Below are positions 55,224 to 64,000 of a DNA stretch of 64,000 nucleotides, in pieces (within the stretch, counting starts at the first letter, position 1; every line of letters begins with the position of its first letter). The position numbers and the translations under genes were made by a program. Source of the DNA: Flavobacteriaceae bacterium (lineage in GTDB: Bacteria; Bacteroidota; Bacteroidia; Flavobacteriales; Flavobacteriaceae); contig JABSPL010000189.1 of NCBI GenBank assembly GCA_013215105.1, positions 37,040 through 101,039 on the forward strand, in the 5' to 3' direction. The notes beneath the pieces were generated by a model. That model had not been told where the DNA came from and ran no database searches. It saw only the letters and a program-made list of their open reading frames with translations.

Positions 55224-55925
55224 TCAATTAACCAATTCAAACTCAAATAAATCAACCAGATGTTTTAGAACTTTATCTTTAACACCTTGTTCATCTACTT
55301 TTTCGTTAAGCTCAGCTTCCATCGAAGTAACTGCTTTACCTTTTATACCACAAGGAATAATATTATCGAAATATCCTAAGTTAGCATTGACATTAAGTGC
55401 AAAACCGTGCATAGTAACCCAACGACTACTACGTACTCCCAAGGCACATATTTTACGAGCAAAAGGAGTATCTACCCCTAACCAAACACCTGTTTCACCT
55501 TTACTTCTGCTTGATTCTATACCATACTGGGCAAGTGTTAATATTATAGCCTCTTCCAAAAAACGTAAATATTTATGTATATCGGTAAAAAAGTTTTCTA
55601 AATCTAATATAGGATAACCAACTAACTGACCTGGACCGTGATAAGTAATATCACCTCCTCTGTTTATTTTATAAAAAACAGCATCCTTTTGTTTCAATTG
55701 TTCTTCGTTAAGCAATAAATTAGAAAAATCTCCACTTTTACCCAAAGTATATACATGTGGGTGATTTACAAACAGCAAATGATTGTTGGTTTGTAAGTCT
55801 GTATCGTTCTTTCTGTTTTGTTTTTTTACATCTATTATTTCATCGAACAATTCGGTCTGATACTCCCAGACTTCTTTATAGTCTTTGACTCCCAAGTCTT
55901 TGAATTGTATTTTTTTATTTTTCAT
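55224..55925 (-). CDS. lipB: Octanoyltransferase
   Basis: Transfers octanoyl groups from acyl carrier protein to lipoate-dependent enzymes. 233 residues with HPHVYTLGKSG, RGGDITYHGPGQLVGYP and the KICALGVRSSRWVTMHGFALNV stretch, all typical of LipB. The active Cys is in IIPCGIKGK. It is upstream of the Cys-rich gene. Confidence 0.94.
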   Translation of the reverse strand: MKNKKIQFKDLGVKDYKEVWEYQTELFDEIIDVKKQNRKNDTDLQTNNHLLFVNHPHVYTLGKSGDFSNLLLNEEQLKQKDAVFYKINRGGDITYHGPGQLVGYPILDLENFFTDIHKYLRFLEEAIILTLAQYGIESSRSKGETGVWLGVDTPFARKICALGVRSSRWVTMHGFALNVNANLGYFDNIIPCGIKGKAVTSMEAELNEKVDEQGVKDKVLKHLVDLFEFELVN

Positions 55926-56058
55926 ACTACAGCCTTTATATATCGAATAATTTAGGCAAAGATGATAATTTTAGACAAATAACCACTAATTATTTTCATT
56001 TTAAAACATCTTTTTATTCTAAAAAAAACTATATTTATAGTCTGATTATAAATACGCT

Positions 56059-59000
56059 ATGAATAATTACATTACATCCAAAATACTAAGCCTTGTTTTA
56101 ATATTTACTTATATTAATTCTAATGCTCAAAAAAACAATTTCTGGAAACCTGTAACCGATATTTCTTCGAAACGATCGGTTAGAGGACAACAAATAAACG
56201 AATACAAACTTTTCCGTTTAGACTACAAAGGATTGATAAACGAACTATCTTCGTTAAACAAGACTAAAACAATGAGAAAAAACATTGAAAAGATACTATC
56301 CTTTCCTAATCAGAAAGGAGAACTACAACAATACAGAATAAAAGAATCCTCGGTAATGGAAGCTAACTTGCAAGATAAATATCCTGATTTGAGGTCTTAT
56401 ATAGGGATCAATATCAATCAACCATCTGAAATTATTCGTTTTAGCACTACTTCAAAAGACTTACAAATAATGATAATGACTCCTAATGAGAGCACACATT
56501 ATATAGAGAGGCTATCCGAAGATTTATACATATTATATTCCAAAGATGCTATAGAAAATAGTCAGGAATTTGAATGTTTAACCAAGCAAGGAGATAAATC
56601 ATCATTTAAAGAAAGTAACAGAATTCCTATATCGAACTCTAAACTATATACTATAAGACTAGCCTTGGCATGTACGGGAGAATATTCTGATTATCATATA
56701 AATGAAGCAGGTTTACAATCGGCGAGTGATACGGACAAAAAAGCTATTATAATTGCAGAATACAATAATCTTATAACAAGAATAAGCGGAATATACGAAC
56801 GAGACATTTCTACTAAATTAGTTCTTGTTTCAGCAATAGAATCAATAATTTTCTTGAACAAGGACACTGATCCTTATATTATTGAAGATAATATTTTAGA
56901 AGAAAACCAAGTCGCTTGCGATGACAATATAGGAACTGAAAATTACGATCTAGGACATGTCGTAGGTGTTGGTGGTGGAGGGTTTGCTTACCTAAAAGCT
57001 GTGTGTCTTTCAGACAGTAAGGCAGGAGGTATGACCGCACTACATTCTCCAAAAGATGACGCTTTTTATGTTGATTATGTAGCCCATGAGATAGGACATC
57101 AACTTGGCGCTGAACATACTTTTAACAGTAGTTGTGACGGTAACGTATCGGGTACTACTAGCGTAGAGCCCGGTAGTGGGTCGACCATTATGGCTTATGC
57201 AGGTATCTGCCCTCCTAATAATGTTCAAAGCTATTCCGATGATTATTTTCATAACGTAAGCATTAGACAAATTATAAACAACCTACAAAACAACTTTAGC
57301 TGTCTTTCTTCTTCAGACAACAATAATAGTATCCCTGTGATATCTGATGTTAACTCTACTTATTATATTCCTAAGAACACCCCTTTTGTATTAGATGCAA
57401 CAGTAAATGATGCTGACGGAAACTCATCTCTGACTTATTGTTGGGAACAAATAGATAAAGAGCGATCTAGTATGCCCCCTAGTAGTAGCAATACTGTAGG
57501 ACCTATGTTTAGGTCGCTTAGCCCTACCAATGATAGTAGTAGATATTTCCCTAAACTAGAAACAATATTATCAGGTAATATAGGTAGTAAATGGGAGGTG
57601 ACCCCTTCTGTTAGCAGGAATATGAATTTCACATTAACAGTAAGAGACAACGACAATAGAGGAGGTCAAATAGCCTATCAAAGTACACAAATAATAGTTA
57701 CCGATAACCAAGGAGGTTTTAATATAACTAGTCAAAACAATACAAACGAGTTATGGTATGCAGGTAACTCGGTTGATATAAAATGGGATGTCGCCCACAC
57801 TGATACTGGGCTTATAAACTGTGAATATGTAGATGTTTATTTATCGCAAGACGGGGGTGATAATTTTGATATACTCGTAGCTAGTAAGATACCCAATACT
57901 GGTAACGAACCGATAACAGTACCTAACAATATCGACACTACCAATGCTATGATAATGATAAAAGCTTTTGGAAATGTTTTTTATGACATAAATGATACAC
58001 CTTTCGAAATAAAATCGTTAAAACTTTACGAATTATCATTTGACCAAAAAATAAAAAACATATGCGATAGTGACACTGTTAATTTCAACTTCACATACAA
58101 TACATTTAATGATTTTTCAGAAGAAGTATCATTTACTAGCAGCAACTTACCTCAGGGTATAATTGTTAATTTCAATCCTGACAAAGCTATTTCAGACAAC
58201 ACTCCTGTAGAAATTTTGATTTCAGGAATAAATAACATACCTAAAGGCAGTAGCTCTATAAACATACTACTGCAACATGACATTTCTCAAATGAAATACG
58301 AAATTCACTTAAACAATCACTCTGAAAGTATTAATCCAATAGAAATACTCAACACAAACAAAGAGGAATATAACGTAAACCTTCCTTATGAGTTAAAATG
58401 GGTAAACGACAACAATATAAAGGACTACTATATACAAGTATCTGAAAGTAATACTTTTGAAAACTTAATATTGAACAAAAAGGCAAGCACACCTCTTTAT
58501 ACTATTGATGATTTCTCTAAAATTAAAGCTGATAAAATATATTACTGGAGAGTTAAAGGTTCTAATCCTTGTAAAACTGGTTATTCTGAAGTTTATAATT
58601 TCGATTTATTAGAAAATGAAACATTATCTTTTTCTAACAAAGAATCTATACAAATCCCAGAAGGAAATTCTTCTAAAGAAATAACCTCAGAAATAGAGGT
58701 AGAAGATTTTCTTAGTATAACTAATATTGATATTACAGTAAACATATCTCATAGATTTATAGCTGATTTAGAAATAAAATTAATAAGTCCGAATAATAAT
58801 GTCATTATATTAAAATCAAGCTCGCCTAGTAGTAGAAGTAGTATCGATATGATTAATACCGTTTTTAACGATGACGGCACAGATATTAACGAATCCTCAT
58901 CTCCTCATACAGGAATATTTAAGCCTGTCGAAAAACTATCAACCCTTAATAAAACATACTCTAAGGGGACATGGATATTATCTATAAAAGACAACAATTT

Positions 59001-59394
59001 TAACAATTACACTGGAGAATTAATCGATTGGTCTTTGGAAATAGAAGGGCAGATTCAGTTAGATATAGATAATGATAATATAATCGATTCTGAAGATGAC
59101 GAATTACAGTATATATCTATAAAAGGAATGTCCCCTAACAACGACGGAATAAACGACACTTGGACTATAGATGGAATTGATGATGGAGGCAGAGGTAACT
59201 TTATATATCCTAAGGTAAATGTGTTTATACATAACAGACAAGGTGTACTTATCTATCAGAAAACTAATTACGACAATAGTTGGGATGGTACTTATAAAAA
59301 CAAGAAAGTCCCTACAGGAAACTATCATGTTCAGGTACAATCGGAGTCTGACAACAGTAAAAACTTAAAAACATGGATATATCTAACTTATTAA
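56059..59394 (+). CDS. Secreted metzincin metalloprotease with P-domain and type B T9SS sorting domain (first of two paralogues)
   Basis: 1111 residues. A signal peptide (1-23, ending NAQ) is followed by a pro-region (about 25-190) and a reprolysin-like zinc protease domain: HEIGHQLGAEH with H343, E344, H347 and H353, and the Met-turn M378 in STIMAYAG. Then come beta-sandwich regions (about 425-650 and 655-850, with a fibronectin-like segment IYYWRVKG), a proprotein-convertase P-domain (about 855-998) and the gliding-type C-terminal domain (about 1015-1111, SPNNDGINDTW to TWIYLTY). This CTD directs export by T9SS and cell-surface release. It is the upstream one of a tandem pair. Confidence 0.9.
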   Translation: MNNYITSKILSLVLIFTYINSNAQKNNFWKPVTDISSKRSVRGQQINEYKLFRLDYKGLINELSSLNKTKTMRKNIEKILSFPNQKGELQQYRIKESSVMEANLQDKYPDLRSYIGININQPSEIIRFSTTSKDLQIMIMTPNESTHYIERLSEDLYILYSKDAIENSQEFECLTKQGDKSSFKESNRIPISNSKLYTIRLALACTGEYSDYHINEAGLQSASDTDKKAIIIAEYNNLITRISGIYERDISTKLVLVSAIESIIFLNKDTDPYIIEDNILEENQVACDDNIGTENYDLGHVVGVGGGGFAYLKAVCLSDSKAGGMTALHSPKDDAFYVDYVAHEIGHQLGAEHTFNSSCDGNVSGTTSVEPGSGSTIMAYAGICPPNNVQSYSDDYFHNVSIRQIINNLQNNFSCLSSSDNNNSIPVISDVNSTYYIPKNTPFVLDATVNDADGNSSLTYCWEQIDKERSSMPPSSSNTVGPMFRSLSPTNDSSRYFPKLETILSGNIGSKWEVTPSVSRNMNFTLTVRDNDNRGGQIAYQSTQIIVTDNQGGFNITSQNNTNELWYAGNSVDIKWDVAHTDTGLINCEYVDVYLSQDGGDNFDILVASKIPNTGNEPITVPNNIDTTNAMIMIKAFGNVFYDINDTPFEIKSLKLYELSFDQKIKNICDSDTVNFNFTYNTFNDFSEEVSFTSSNLPQGIIVNFNPDKAISDNTPVEILISGINNIPKGSSSINILLQHDISQMKYEIHLNNHSESINPIEILNTNKEEYNVNLPYELKWVNDNNIKDYYIQVSESNTFENLILNKKASTPLYTIDDFSKIKADKIYYWRVKGSNPCKTGYSEVYNFDLLENETLSFSNKESIQIPEGNSSKEITSEIEVEDFLSITNIDITVNISHRFIADLEIKLISPNNNVIILKSSSPSSRSSIDMINTVFNDDGTDINESSSPHTGIFKPVEKLSTLNKTYSKGTWILSIKDNNFNNYTGELIDWSLEIEGQIQLDIDNDNIIDSEDDELQYISIKGMSPNNDGINDTWTIDGIDDGGRGNFIYPKVNVFIHNRQGVLIYQKTNYDNSWDGTYKNKKVPTGNYHVQVQSESDNSKNLKTWIYLTY
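57138..57206 (+). repeat. 69-bp near-identical patch, copy in first protease gene
   Basis: 67 of 69 bases match 60616-60684 in the neighbouring paralogue, with both differences silent. It encodes the GNVSGTTSVEPGSGSTIMAYAG region around the Met-turn, while flanking sequence is clearly diverged. Confidence 0.85.
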
Positions 59395-59524
59395 GCTGTT
59401 TTTTCTTAAACATAAACAACTACAAACAAACTTATTAGATTAAATTACCTAATAAATATTGTTTCAAATATCTTTATTACAACAAAAAATGTATTTTTAC
59501 AAGTTCATAAATCCAACTAAACAA

Positions 59525-62500
59525 ATGAACAAGACAATTTCTAAGATACTATACTTCGTTGTGTTTTATCTTACTTTTTTTAATGCGAACTCGCAAGAGG
59601 TAAAGAATTATTGGAATACTTCAAATAACAATGTATTACGAAAACAAGCTAATGTACTGACACCTAGCAAATACAAATCTTTTATTTTAGATTACAATTC
59701 GCTTACAAATGATTTGAATGCTCTTAGTTCATCAAAAAGAGGAGGTAATACTCAGACAACATTTATGTTTCCTAATACTGATGGTAAAATACAAGAGTAT
59801 AGAGTAAAAGAAGCTTCGGTTATGACCGAGGTATTACAAGCCAAATACCCTAATCTTAGGTCTTATATTGGTGTTAATACCAATAACCCTTCAGACATTA
59901 TACGTTTTAGCACCGACACTAATGGTATTAAAATAATGATGATGACTCCTGGTAAAAAACCTCATTATATAGAACCTGAGTCTAAAAAATCAGAGAGATA
60001 TATTCTGTATTCTAAAGAGTCTATAACTGACAATAGAAAATTTGACTGTGATCTTTCTGAAGTAAAAAAATACGATTTTAGCAAAAAAACTCAAAAAAGA
60101 GAAGCTTTAACAGATTCTAAATTATATACTTTTAGGATAGCTCTTGCTTGTACAGGTGAGTACGGGACTTATCATACAAGAAACATGGCTTCAAATTCTA
60201 CTGATGCTGAAAAGAAGCTTGTAGTTCTTCAAGAGTATAATATTCTACTTACTAGAGTAAACGGTATTTACGAAAGAGATTTTTCGGTAAGGCTTTTACT
60301 AGCTGACAATGTAGATGAAATTATTTATTTCAATTCAAATACGGACCCTTATACTAACGATGATTCTAATGCTTTACTGACCGAAAACAAGAACAATTGT
60401 AATGCTGTAATAGGTAGTAATAATTACGATGTAGGTCACGTTGTAGGTGTAGGAGGCGGAGGTTTAGCTTCTCTTAATTCGGTATGTGCTAGTTATAAGG
60501 CACAAGGAATGACTTCACTTAACCCTCCTGAAAACGATGCTTTTTATGTTGACTATGTAGCTCACGAACTAGGACATCAGTTTGGAGGAAATCATACATT
60601 TAACAATGCTTGTGGCGGTAACGTATCGGGTACTACTAGCGTAGAGCCTGGTAGTGGATCGACCATTATGGCTTATGCAGGTATATGTAGCCCTAACGTT
60701 CAGAACAACTCTGATGCTTATTTTCACAATATAAGTATACAAGAAGTTACTTATAACCTAAGAAACAGATTTACTTGTGCCGAATCAACCGATAATGGTA
60801 ATAGTACACCTACTATATCTGGATTAAACAGTACTTATTATATACCAACGTCTACACCTTTTTCGTTAGATGTTATAGCTAATGACACTGACGGAAATAG
60901 TTCTTTGACTTACTGTTGGGAGCAAATGGACCCAGAAGCGGGTAGTATGCCTCCAAATAGCAGTAGTACAAAAGGACCTCTGTTCAGATCATTGAACCCA
61001 AAAACACAAAGTAACAGATATTTTCCTGAAATAAACACTGTACTAGCAGGAAACACTAGTAGCCAGTGGGAGGTATTACCATCTGTAGCAAGAACAATGA
61101 ACTTTACTATTACAGTAAGAGACAATGACGACAGAGGTGGGCAGGTTTCTTTTGAAGACACTCAGGTTATAACAGTAGACACAGGAAACACTTTCGCTGT
61201 TACTAGTCAAAACTCGAGCAACGAAGTATGGTATGCTGGTAGCACTGCAAACATAACTTGGAATGTTGCTAGTACCGATATAGCTCCTATATCTTGTGAG
61301 TTTGTCGATATATATATGACTATAGGAGGTCGTAACGGTTTTGATATACTAGTTGCCTCCAGTGTACCTAACACAGGTCAATATATAACTAACGTACCAG
61401 AAGGCATAGATTCTGAAAAAGCTAGAATAATGGTAAAAGGACAAGATAATGTGTTTTTTGCTGTAAACAGTACTAACTTCGCTATAGTTTCCAAAAGAGA
61501 TTTCTTAAGTAATTTCGATGAGAATACTCAAAATATCTGCAGTAGTAATACAGCTGTCTTTAACTTCACTTACAATAATTACGAAGGATTTACCGAAGAA
61601 GTTACTTTTTCTACCGATAACTTACCAAGTGGACTAACTGCTGTTTTCAGCCCTAGTAGTGCTATTAATGATGATACTAATGTAACTATCACAATATCTG
61701 GTTTTGACAGTATAGATAATGATTTTTATTTATTTAATATTATTAGTCAAGCTTCTGTAAACTCAAAAGCATCTACTATAATAGTAAATAGCTATTCTAA
61801 CGACATAGAACCTGTAAATATACTTAACGGAAGTATTTCTGAGATTGATGTAACTGTCCCATACCAACTAAGATGGGAAGCTAATGAAGTAACTGTTGAT
61901 TATTATTTACAAATATCAGACAGTAATAGTTTCGATAACTTACTTGTAGACGAAAAAAATACTTCTCAGGAATATGTTATCTCTGATTTGAATATATTCG
62001 ATTCTGAAAAAACATATTATTGGAGAATAAAAGCAGAAAACTATTGTAATGCTATATATTCAGAAGTGTATGACTTCGCCTTAGCTCCTGCAACTAATAT
62101 AACTTATACAAATAACACTTCGACTAATATACCTGACAATAATACGTCTAACGGTTTAAGTTCTGAAATAATAATAACAGACTCTTTTCAGATAACTGAT
62201 GTTAATGTTACAGTAAACATTAACCATACTTATATTAGTGATGTTAAAATAACATTGACCAGCCCCGCAGGAGAAATCATAGTACTAAAAGATAATGGAG
62301 CTGACAACGATAATAACAATCTAACAAACACGGTGTTTGACGACTCAGGTGTCGATATCACTACAGGAACAGCTCCTTACACTGGTACTTTTAAACCTTT
62401 TGAAAAATTATCTACATTTAACTCTTCTAATTCTAAAGGGACTTGGACTTTGTACATAACGGATAATTACGAAGATGACACTGGTAGCTTACTTAATTGG

Positions 62501-64000
62501 ACTATAGATCTAGAAGGGCAAGAAGTAGAAAGCCCTACTTATTTTGACATGACTTTCTCTGAAGAAAACAAATCTATATGTAGTGGAGATGAGATTATTT
62601 ACACCTTTGTTTATCACAATTATTACGGCTTTTCTAGTAGAGTTGACTTCTCTACCGAGAATCTACCTGATGGGCTTACTGCAGTTTTCAGCCCTATTTC
62701 TGCCGCATATAACAATACTAATGTGAAGGTTACAGTTTCTGGTTTTGATAGTATAGATAGAAATATTTATAACTTTGACATTACATCAAAATATTCATCT
62801 GACACATCAAAAAACAACATATCAACTGATGCTAGATACCGTGATTTAGAAAGTACAACTATCCTTAATCAAGATATATCTTCGGTAAATATATTCTTAC
62901 CATATAAACTAGAATGGGAAAATGACAACAATGCTAGTCAAATGTTTTTAGAAATTTCTACTTCTGAAAACTTTGATGAAATTATATTTTCACAATTGAA
63001 CAATACTGGAAAATATACTATCGATGACATAAATGATTTTTCCCCTCATATAGTATCTGGTCAAGTTTACTACTGGAGAATTAAAGCCGAAAACGATTGT
63101 AATTTTATTTATTCTGAAATATACGACTTCGAATTTGCTGAGTTCGCTAGCTCTACAGCGACTAACGAGTATACTAATAGAAACGGTAACATAGTAACTT
63201 CGGAAATAATCATAGATGACTTATTAAAAATAACAGATATAAATGTTACTTTAAATATAAATCACAGTAATATTGGCGATTTAAAACTAGAGCTTACAGG
63301 TCCTCATGGCGAAAACATAGTACTTAGAGAAGTTTCTAACGATAATGGACAAAGCTATACTAATACTACCTTTGACGATCAAGGTTCTGAGTTAAGTACT
63401 TCACAGGCTCCCTATACAGGTTCTTTTGTTCCTTATCAGGCTTTAGAATTGTTTAACAAAACCAAATCTAAAGGTATATGGACTCTTACTATAACCGACA
63501 ACGGTACTAGCAACAGTAACGATATACTTACTAGCTGGGACCTAAACGTAAAAGGACAAATACAATTAGACTTTGACCAAGACGATATAGCCGATTTTGA
63601 AGATGACACCCTACAAGCAGTAGCTATAAGAGGTTTCTCACCTAACGGAGACGATTTCAATCCTTATTTCACTATAGGAGGTATTAACGACCAAGAAAAA
63701 GGAAACGATATATATCCTAAAGTAAACGTAACTATACACAACCGTCAAGGAGTGTTAGTTTACCAGCAAAATGACTATAAAAATAATTGGGACGGAACTT
63801 ATAATGGAAAAACTGTTCCTGTAGGAAACTACCATATATTTATACAGTCTAGTTCGGACAAAACTAGTAATGTAAAAACTTGGATTTATATAAACTATCA
63901 AATGTTTTTTATTCTTATAATAGCTATATATTATAAGAATAAAAATTGTATTAAAAGAATAAAAATTGTATTAAAAGAAATAAAAGTTAACTCTTTATAT
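59525..64000 (+). CDS. Secreted metzincin metalloprotease with two P-domains and type B T9SS sorting domain (second paralogue; open to right edge)
   Basis: Frame open from ATG 59525 to the edge (1492 codons). Signal peptide (1-23, ending SQ), pro-region, protease domain with HELGHQFGGNH (H347, E348, H351, H357) and M382 at the Met-turn, beta-sandwich, then two copies of a fibronectin-like plus P-domain module (about 660-1005 and 1006-1344) where the upstream paralogue has one. A complete type B CTD (about 1360-1458) ends TWIYINY. There the frame has CAA at 63899 where the paralogue has TAA, and it continues through a 12-bp hairpin and a 20-bp repeat. The true end is probably Y1458; the downstream codons look non-coding. 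Confidence 0.85.
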   Translation, partial: MNKTISKILYFVVFYLTFFNANSQEVKNYWNTSNNNVLRKQANVLTPSKYKSFILDYNSLTNDLNALSSSKRGGNTQTTFMFPNTDGKIQEYRVKEASVMTEVLQAKYPNLRSYIGVNTNNPSDIIRFSTDTNGIKIMMMTPGKKPHYIEPESKKSERYILYSKESITDNRKFDCDLSEVKKYDFSKKTQKREALTDSKLYTFRIALACTGEYGTYHTRNMASNSTDAEKKLVVLQEYNILLTRVNGIYERDFSVRLLLADNVDEIIYFNSNTDPYTNDDSNALLTENKNNCNAVIGSNNYDVGHVVGVGGGGLASLNSVCASYKAQGMTSLNPPENDAFYVDYVAHELGHQFGGNHTFNNACGGNVSGTTSVEPGSGSTIMAYAGICSPNVQNNSDAYFHNISIQEVTYNLRNRFTCAESTDNGNSTPTISGLNSTYYIPTSTPFSLDVIANDTDGNSSLTYCWEQMDPEAGSMPPNSSSTKGPLFRSLNPKTQSNRYFPEINTVLAGNTSSQWEVLPSVARTMNFTITVRDNDDRGGQVSFEDTQVITVDTGNTFAVTSQNSSNEVWYAGSTANITWNVASTDIAPISCEFVDIYMTIGGRNGFDILVASSVPNTGQYITNVPEGIDSEKARIMVKGQDNVFFAVNSTNFAIVSKRDFLSNFDENTQNICSSNTAVFNFTYNNYEGFTEEVTFSTDNLPSGLTAVFSPSSAINDDTNVTITISGFDSIDNDFYLFNIISQASVNSKASTIIVNSYSNDIEPVNILNGSISEIDVTVPYQLRWEANEVTVDYYLQISDSNSFDNLLVDEKNTSQEYVISDLNIFDSEKTYYWRIKAENYCNAIYSEVYDFALAPATNITYTNNTSTNIPDNNTSNGLSSEIIITDSFQITDVNVTVNINHTYISDVKITLTSPAGEIIVLKDNGADNDNNNLTNTVFDDSGVDITTGTAPYTGTFKPFEKLSTFNSSNSKGTWTLYITDNYEDDTGSLLNWTIDLEGQEVESPTYFDMTFSEENKSICSGDEIIYTFVYHNYYGFSSRVDFSTENLPDGLTAVFSPISAAYNNTNVKVTVSGFDSIDRNIYNFDITSKYSSDTSKNNISTDARYRDLESTTILNQDISSVNIFLPYKLEWENDNNASQMFLEISTSENFDEIIFSQLNNTGKYTIDDINDFSPHIVSGQVYYWRIKAENDCNFIYSEIYDFEFAEFASSTATNEYTNRNGNIVTSEIIIDDLLKITDINVTLNINHSNIGDLKLELTGPHGENIVLREVSNDNGQSYTNTTFDDQGSELSTSQAPYTGSFVPYQALELFNKTKSKGIWTLTITDNGTSNSNDILTSWDLNVKGQIQLDFDQDDIADFEDDTLQAVAIRGFSPNGDDFNPYFTIGGINDQEKGNDIYPKVNVTIHNRQGVLVYQQNDYKNNWDGTYNGKTVPVGNYHIFIQSSSDKTSNVKTWIYINYQMFFILIIAIYYKNKNCIKRIKIVLKEIKVNSLY
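60616..60684 (+). repeat. 69-bp near-identical patch, copy in second protease gene
   Basis: Partner of 57138-57206; 67 of 69 bases identical. Confidence 0.85.
63911..63940 (+). terminator. Hairpin terminator directly after the second protease's sorting domain
   Basis: Perfect 12-bp inverted repeat ATTCTTATAATA / TATTATAAGAAT around the 6-base loop GCTATA, starting 12 bases after the expected stop position. It lies inside the open frame only because the expected TAA reads CAA. Confidence 0.78.
63935..63974. repeat. 20-bp tandem direct repeat
   Basis: AAGAATAAAAATTGTATTAA occurs twice back to back (63935-63954, 63955-63974); the next five bases also continue the period. The first copy overlaps the descending arm of the hairpin. 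Confidence 0.85.

Noticed and set aside
59432..59455. Small hairpin between the two protease genes
   Set aside because: The 7-bp A/T-only stem has no T run after it, so a terminator cannot be claimed.
1..64000. CRISPR array, insertion sequence or prophage
   Set aside because: I saw no regularly spaced repeat series, no transposase or integrase reading frame and no phage structural genes.

Overview
The window is a 64 kb piece of an AT-rich chromosome from the Bacteroidota, most likely class Flavobacteriia. The evidence is a gliding/type IX secretion (T9SS) gene set (gldH, a PorG-like DUF6089 gene, a PorP/SprF gene, and two secreted proteases with the type B gliding C-terminal sorting domain), bacillithiol synthesis (bshB1), a short-form leuA, TonB-dependent uptake, and promoters with the Bacteroidota -7 octamer TAnnTTTG. 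Nearly everything is ordinary chromosomal coding sequence. I see no CRISPR array, insertion sequence or prophage.

Layout. 0-7 kb: 3' end of a heme A synthase gene, glyA, fahA, a lipoprotein phosphoesterase/outer-membrane protein pair and an M3 oligopeptidase. 7-13 kb: secreted MsrA and a CcoI/FixI-type copper ATPase, divergent from a Crp/Fnr regulator across a short region with a perfect Crp/Fnr-type palindrome; then an M20 peptidase. 12.7-17 kb (minus): ricT-gldH-PBP1A. 17.2-20.4 kb (plus): exbB-exbD-tonB-like-folC. 20.3-24.7 kb (minus): a large membrane-bound gluzincin-like protein, an alpha/beta hydrolase and pdxJ. 24.7-32.5 kb (plus): CBS protein, nadK, porG-like, uppS, bamA, two ompH/skp genes and murI, a cell-envelope biogenesis cluster. 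32.6-38 kb: an ECF sigma factor, bshB1, tRNA-His, a TonB receptor divergent from a Fur-family gene with two operator-like repeats between them, and porP/sprF. 38-47 kb: a flavin oxygenase with a hotdog protein; phnA-glycosyltransferase-thiL-LRR lipoprotein (minus); a helical-repeat protein with an acyl-CoA dehydrogenase (minus). 47-51.3 kb: leuA-leuC-leuD-leuB. 51.5-56 kb: a second tRNA-His, a decayed CPBP protease, a DEAD-box helicase, tatA with a DUF1456 gene, a carboxypeptidase-regulatory-like protein and lipB. 56-64 kb: two tandem paralogous T9SS-exported metzincin proteases, the second running off the right edge.

The genes connect mainly through the envelope. BamA, Skp-like chaperones, PorG, GldH and PorP/SprF belong to outer-membrane assembly and T9SS; ExbB/ExbD/TonB energises receptors such as the one at 34-36 kb; PBP1A, MurI and UppS build peptidoglycan; the 56-64 kb proteases are likely T9SS cargo. 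The most notable observations are the apparent stop-codon loss in the second protease (reading through a perfect terminator hairpin), its internal module duplication and a 69-bp near-identical patch shared with its neighbour, the decayed CPBP gene, the two tRNA-His genes with a compensatory base-pair change, and the operator-like sites next to the crp/fnr and fur genes.
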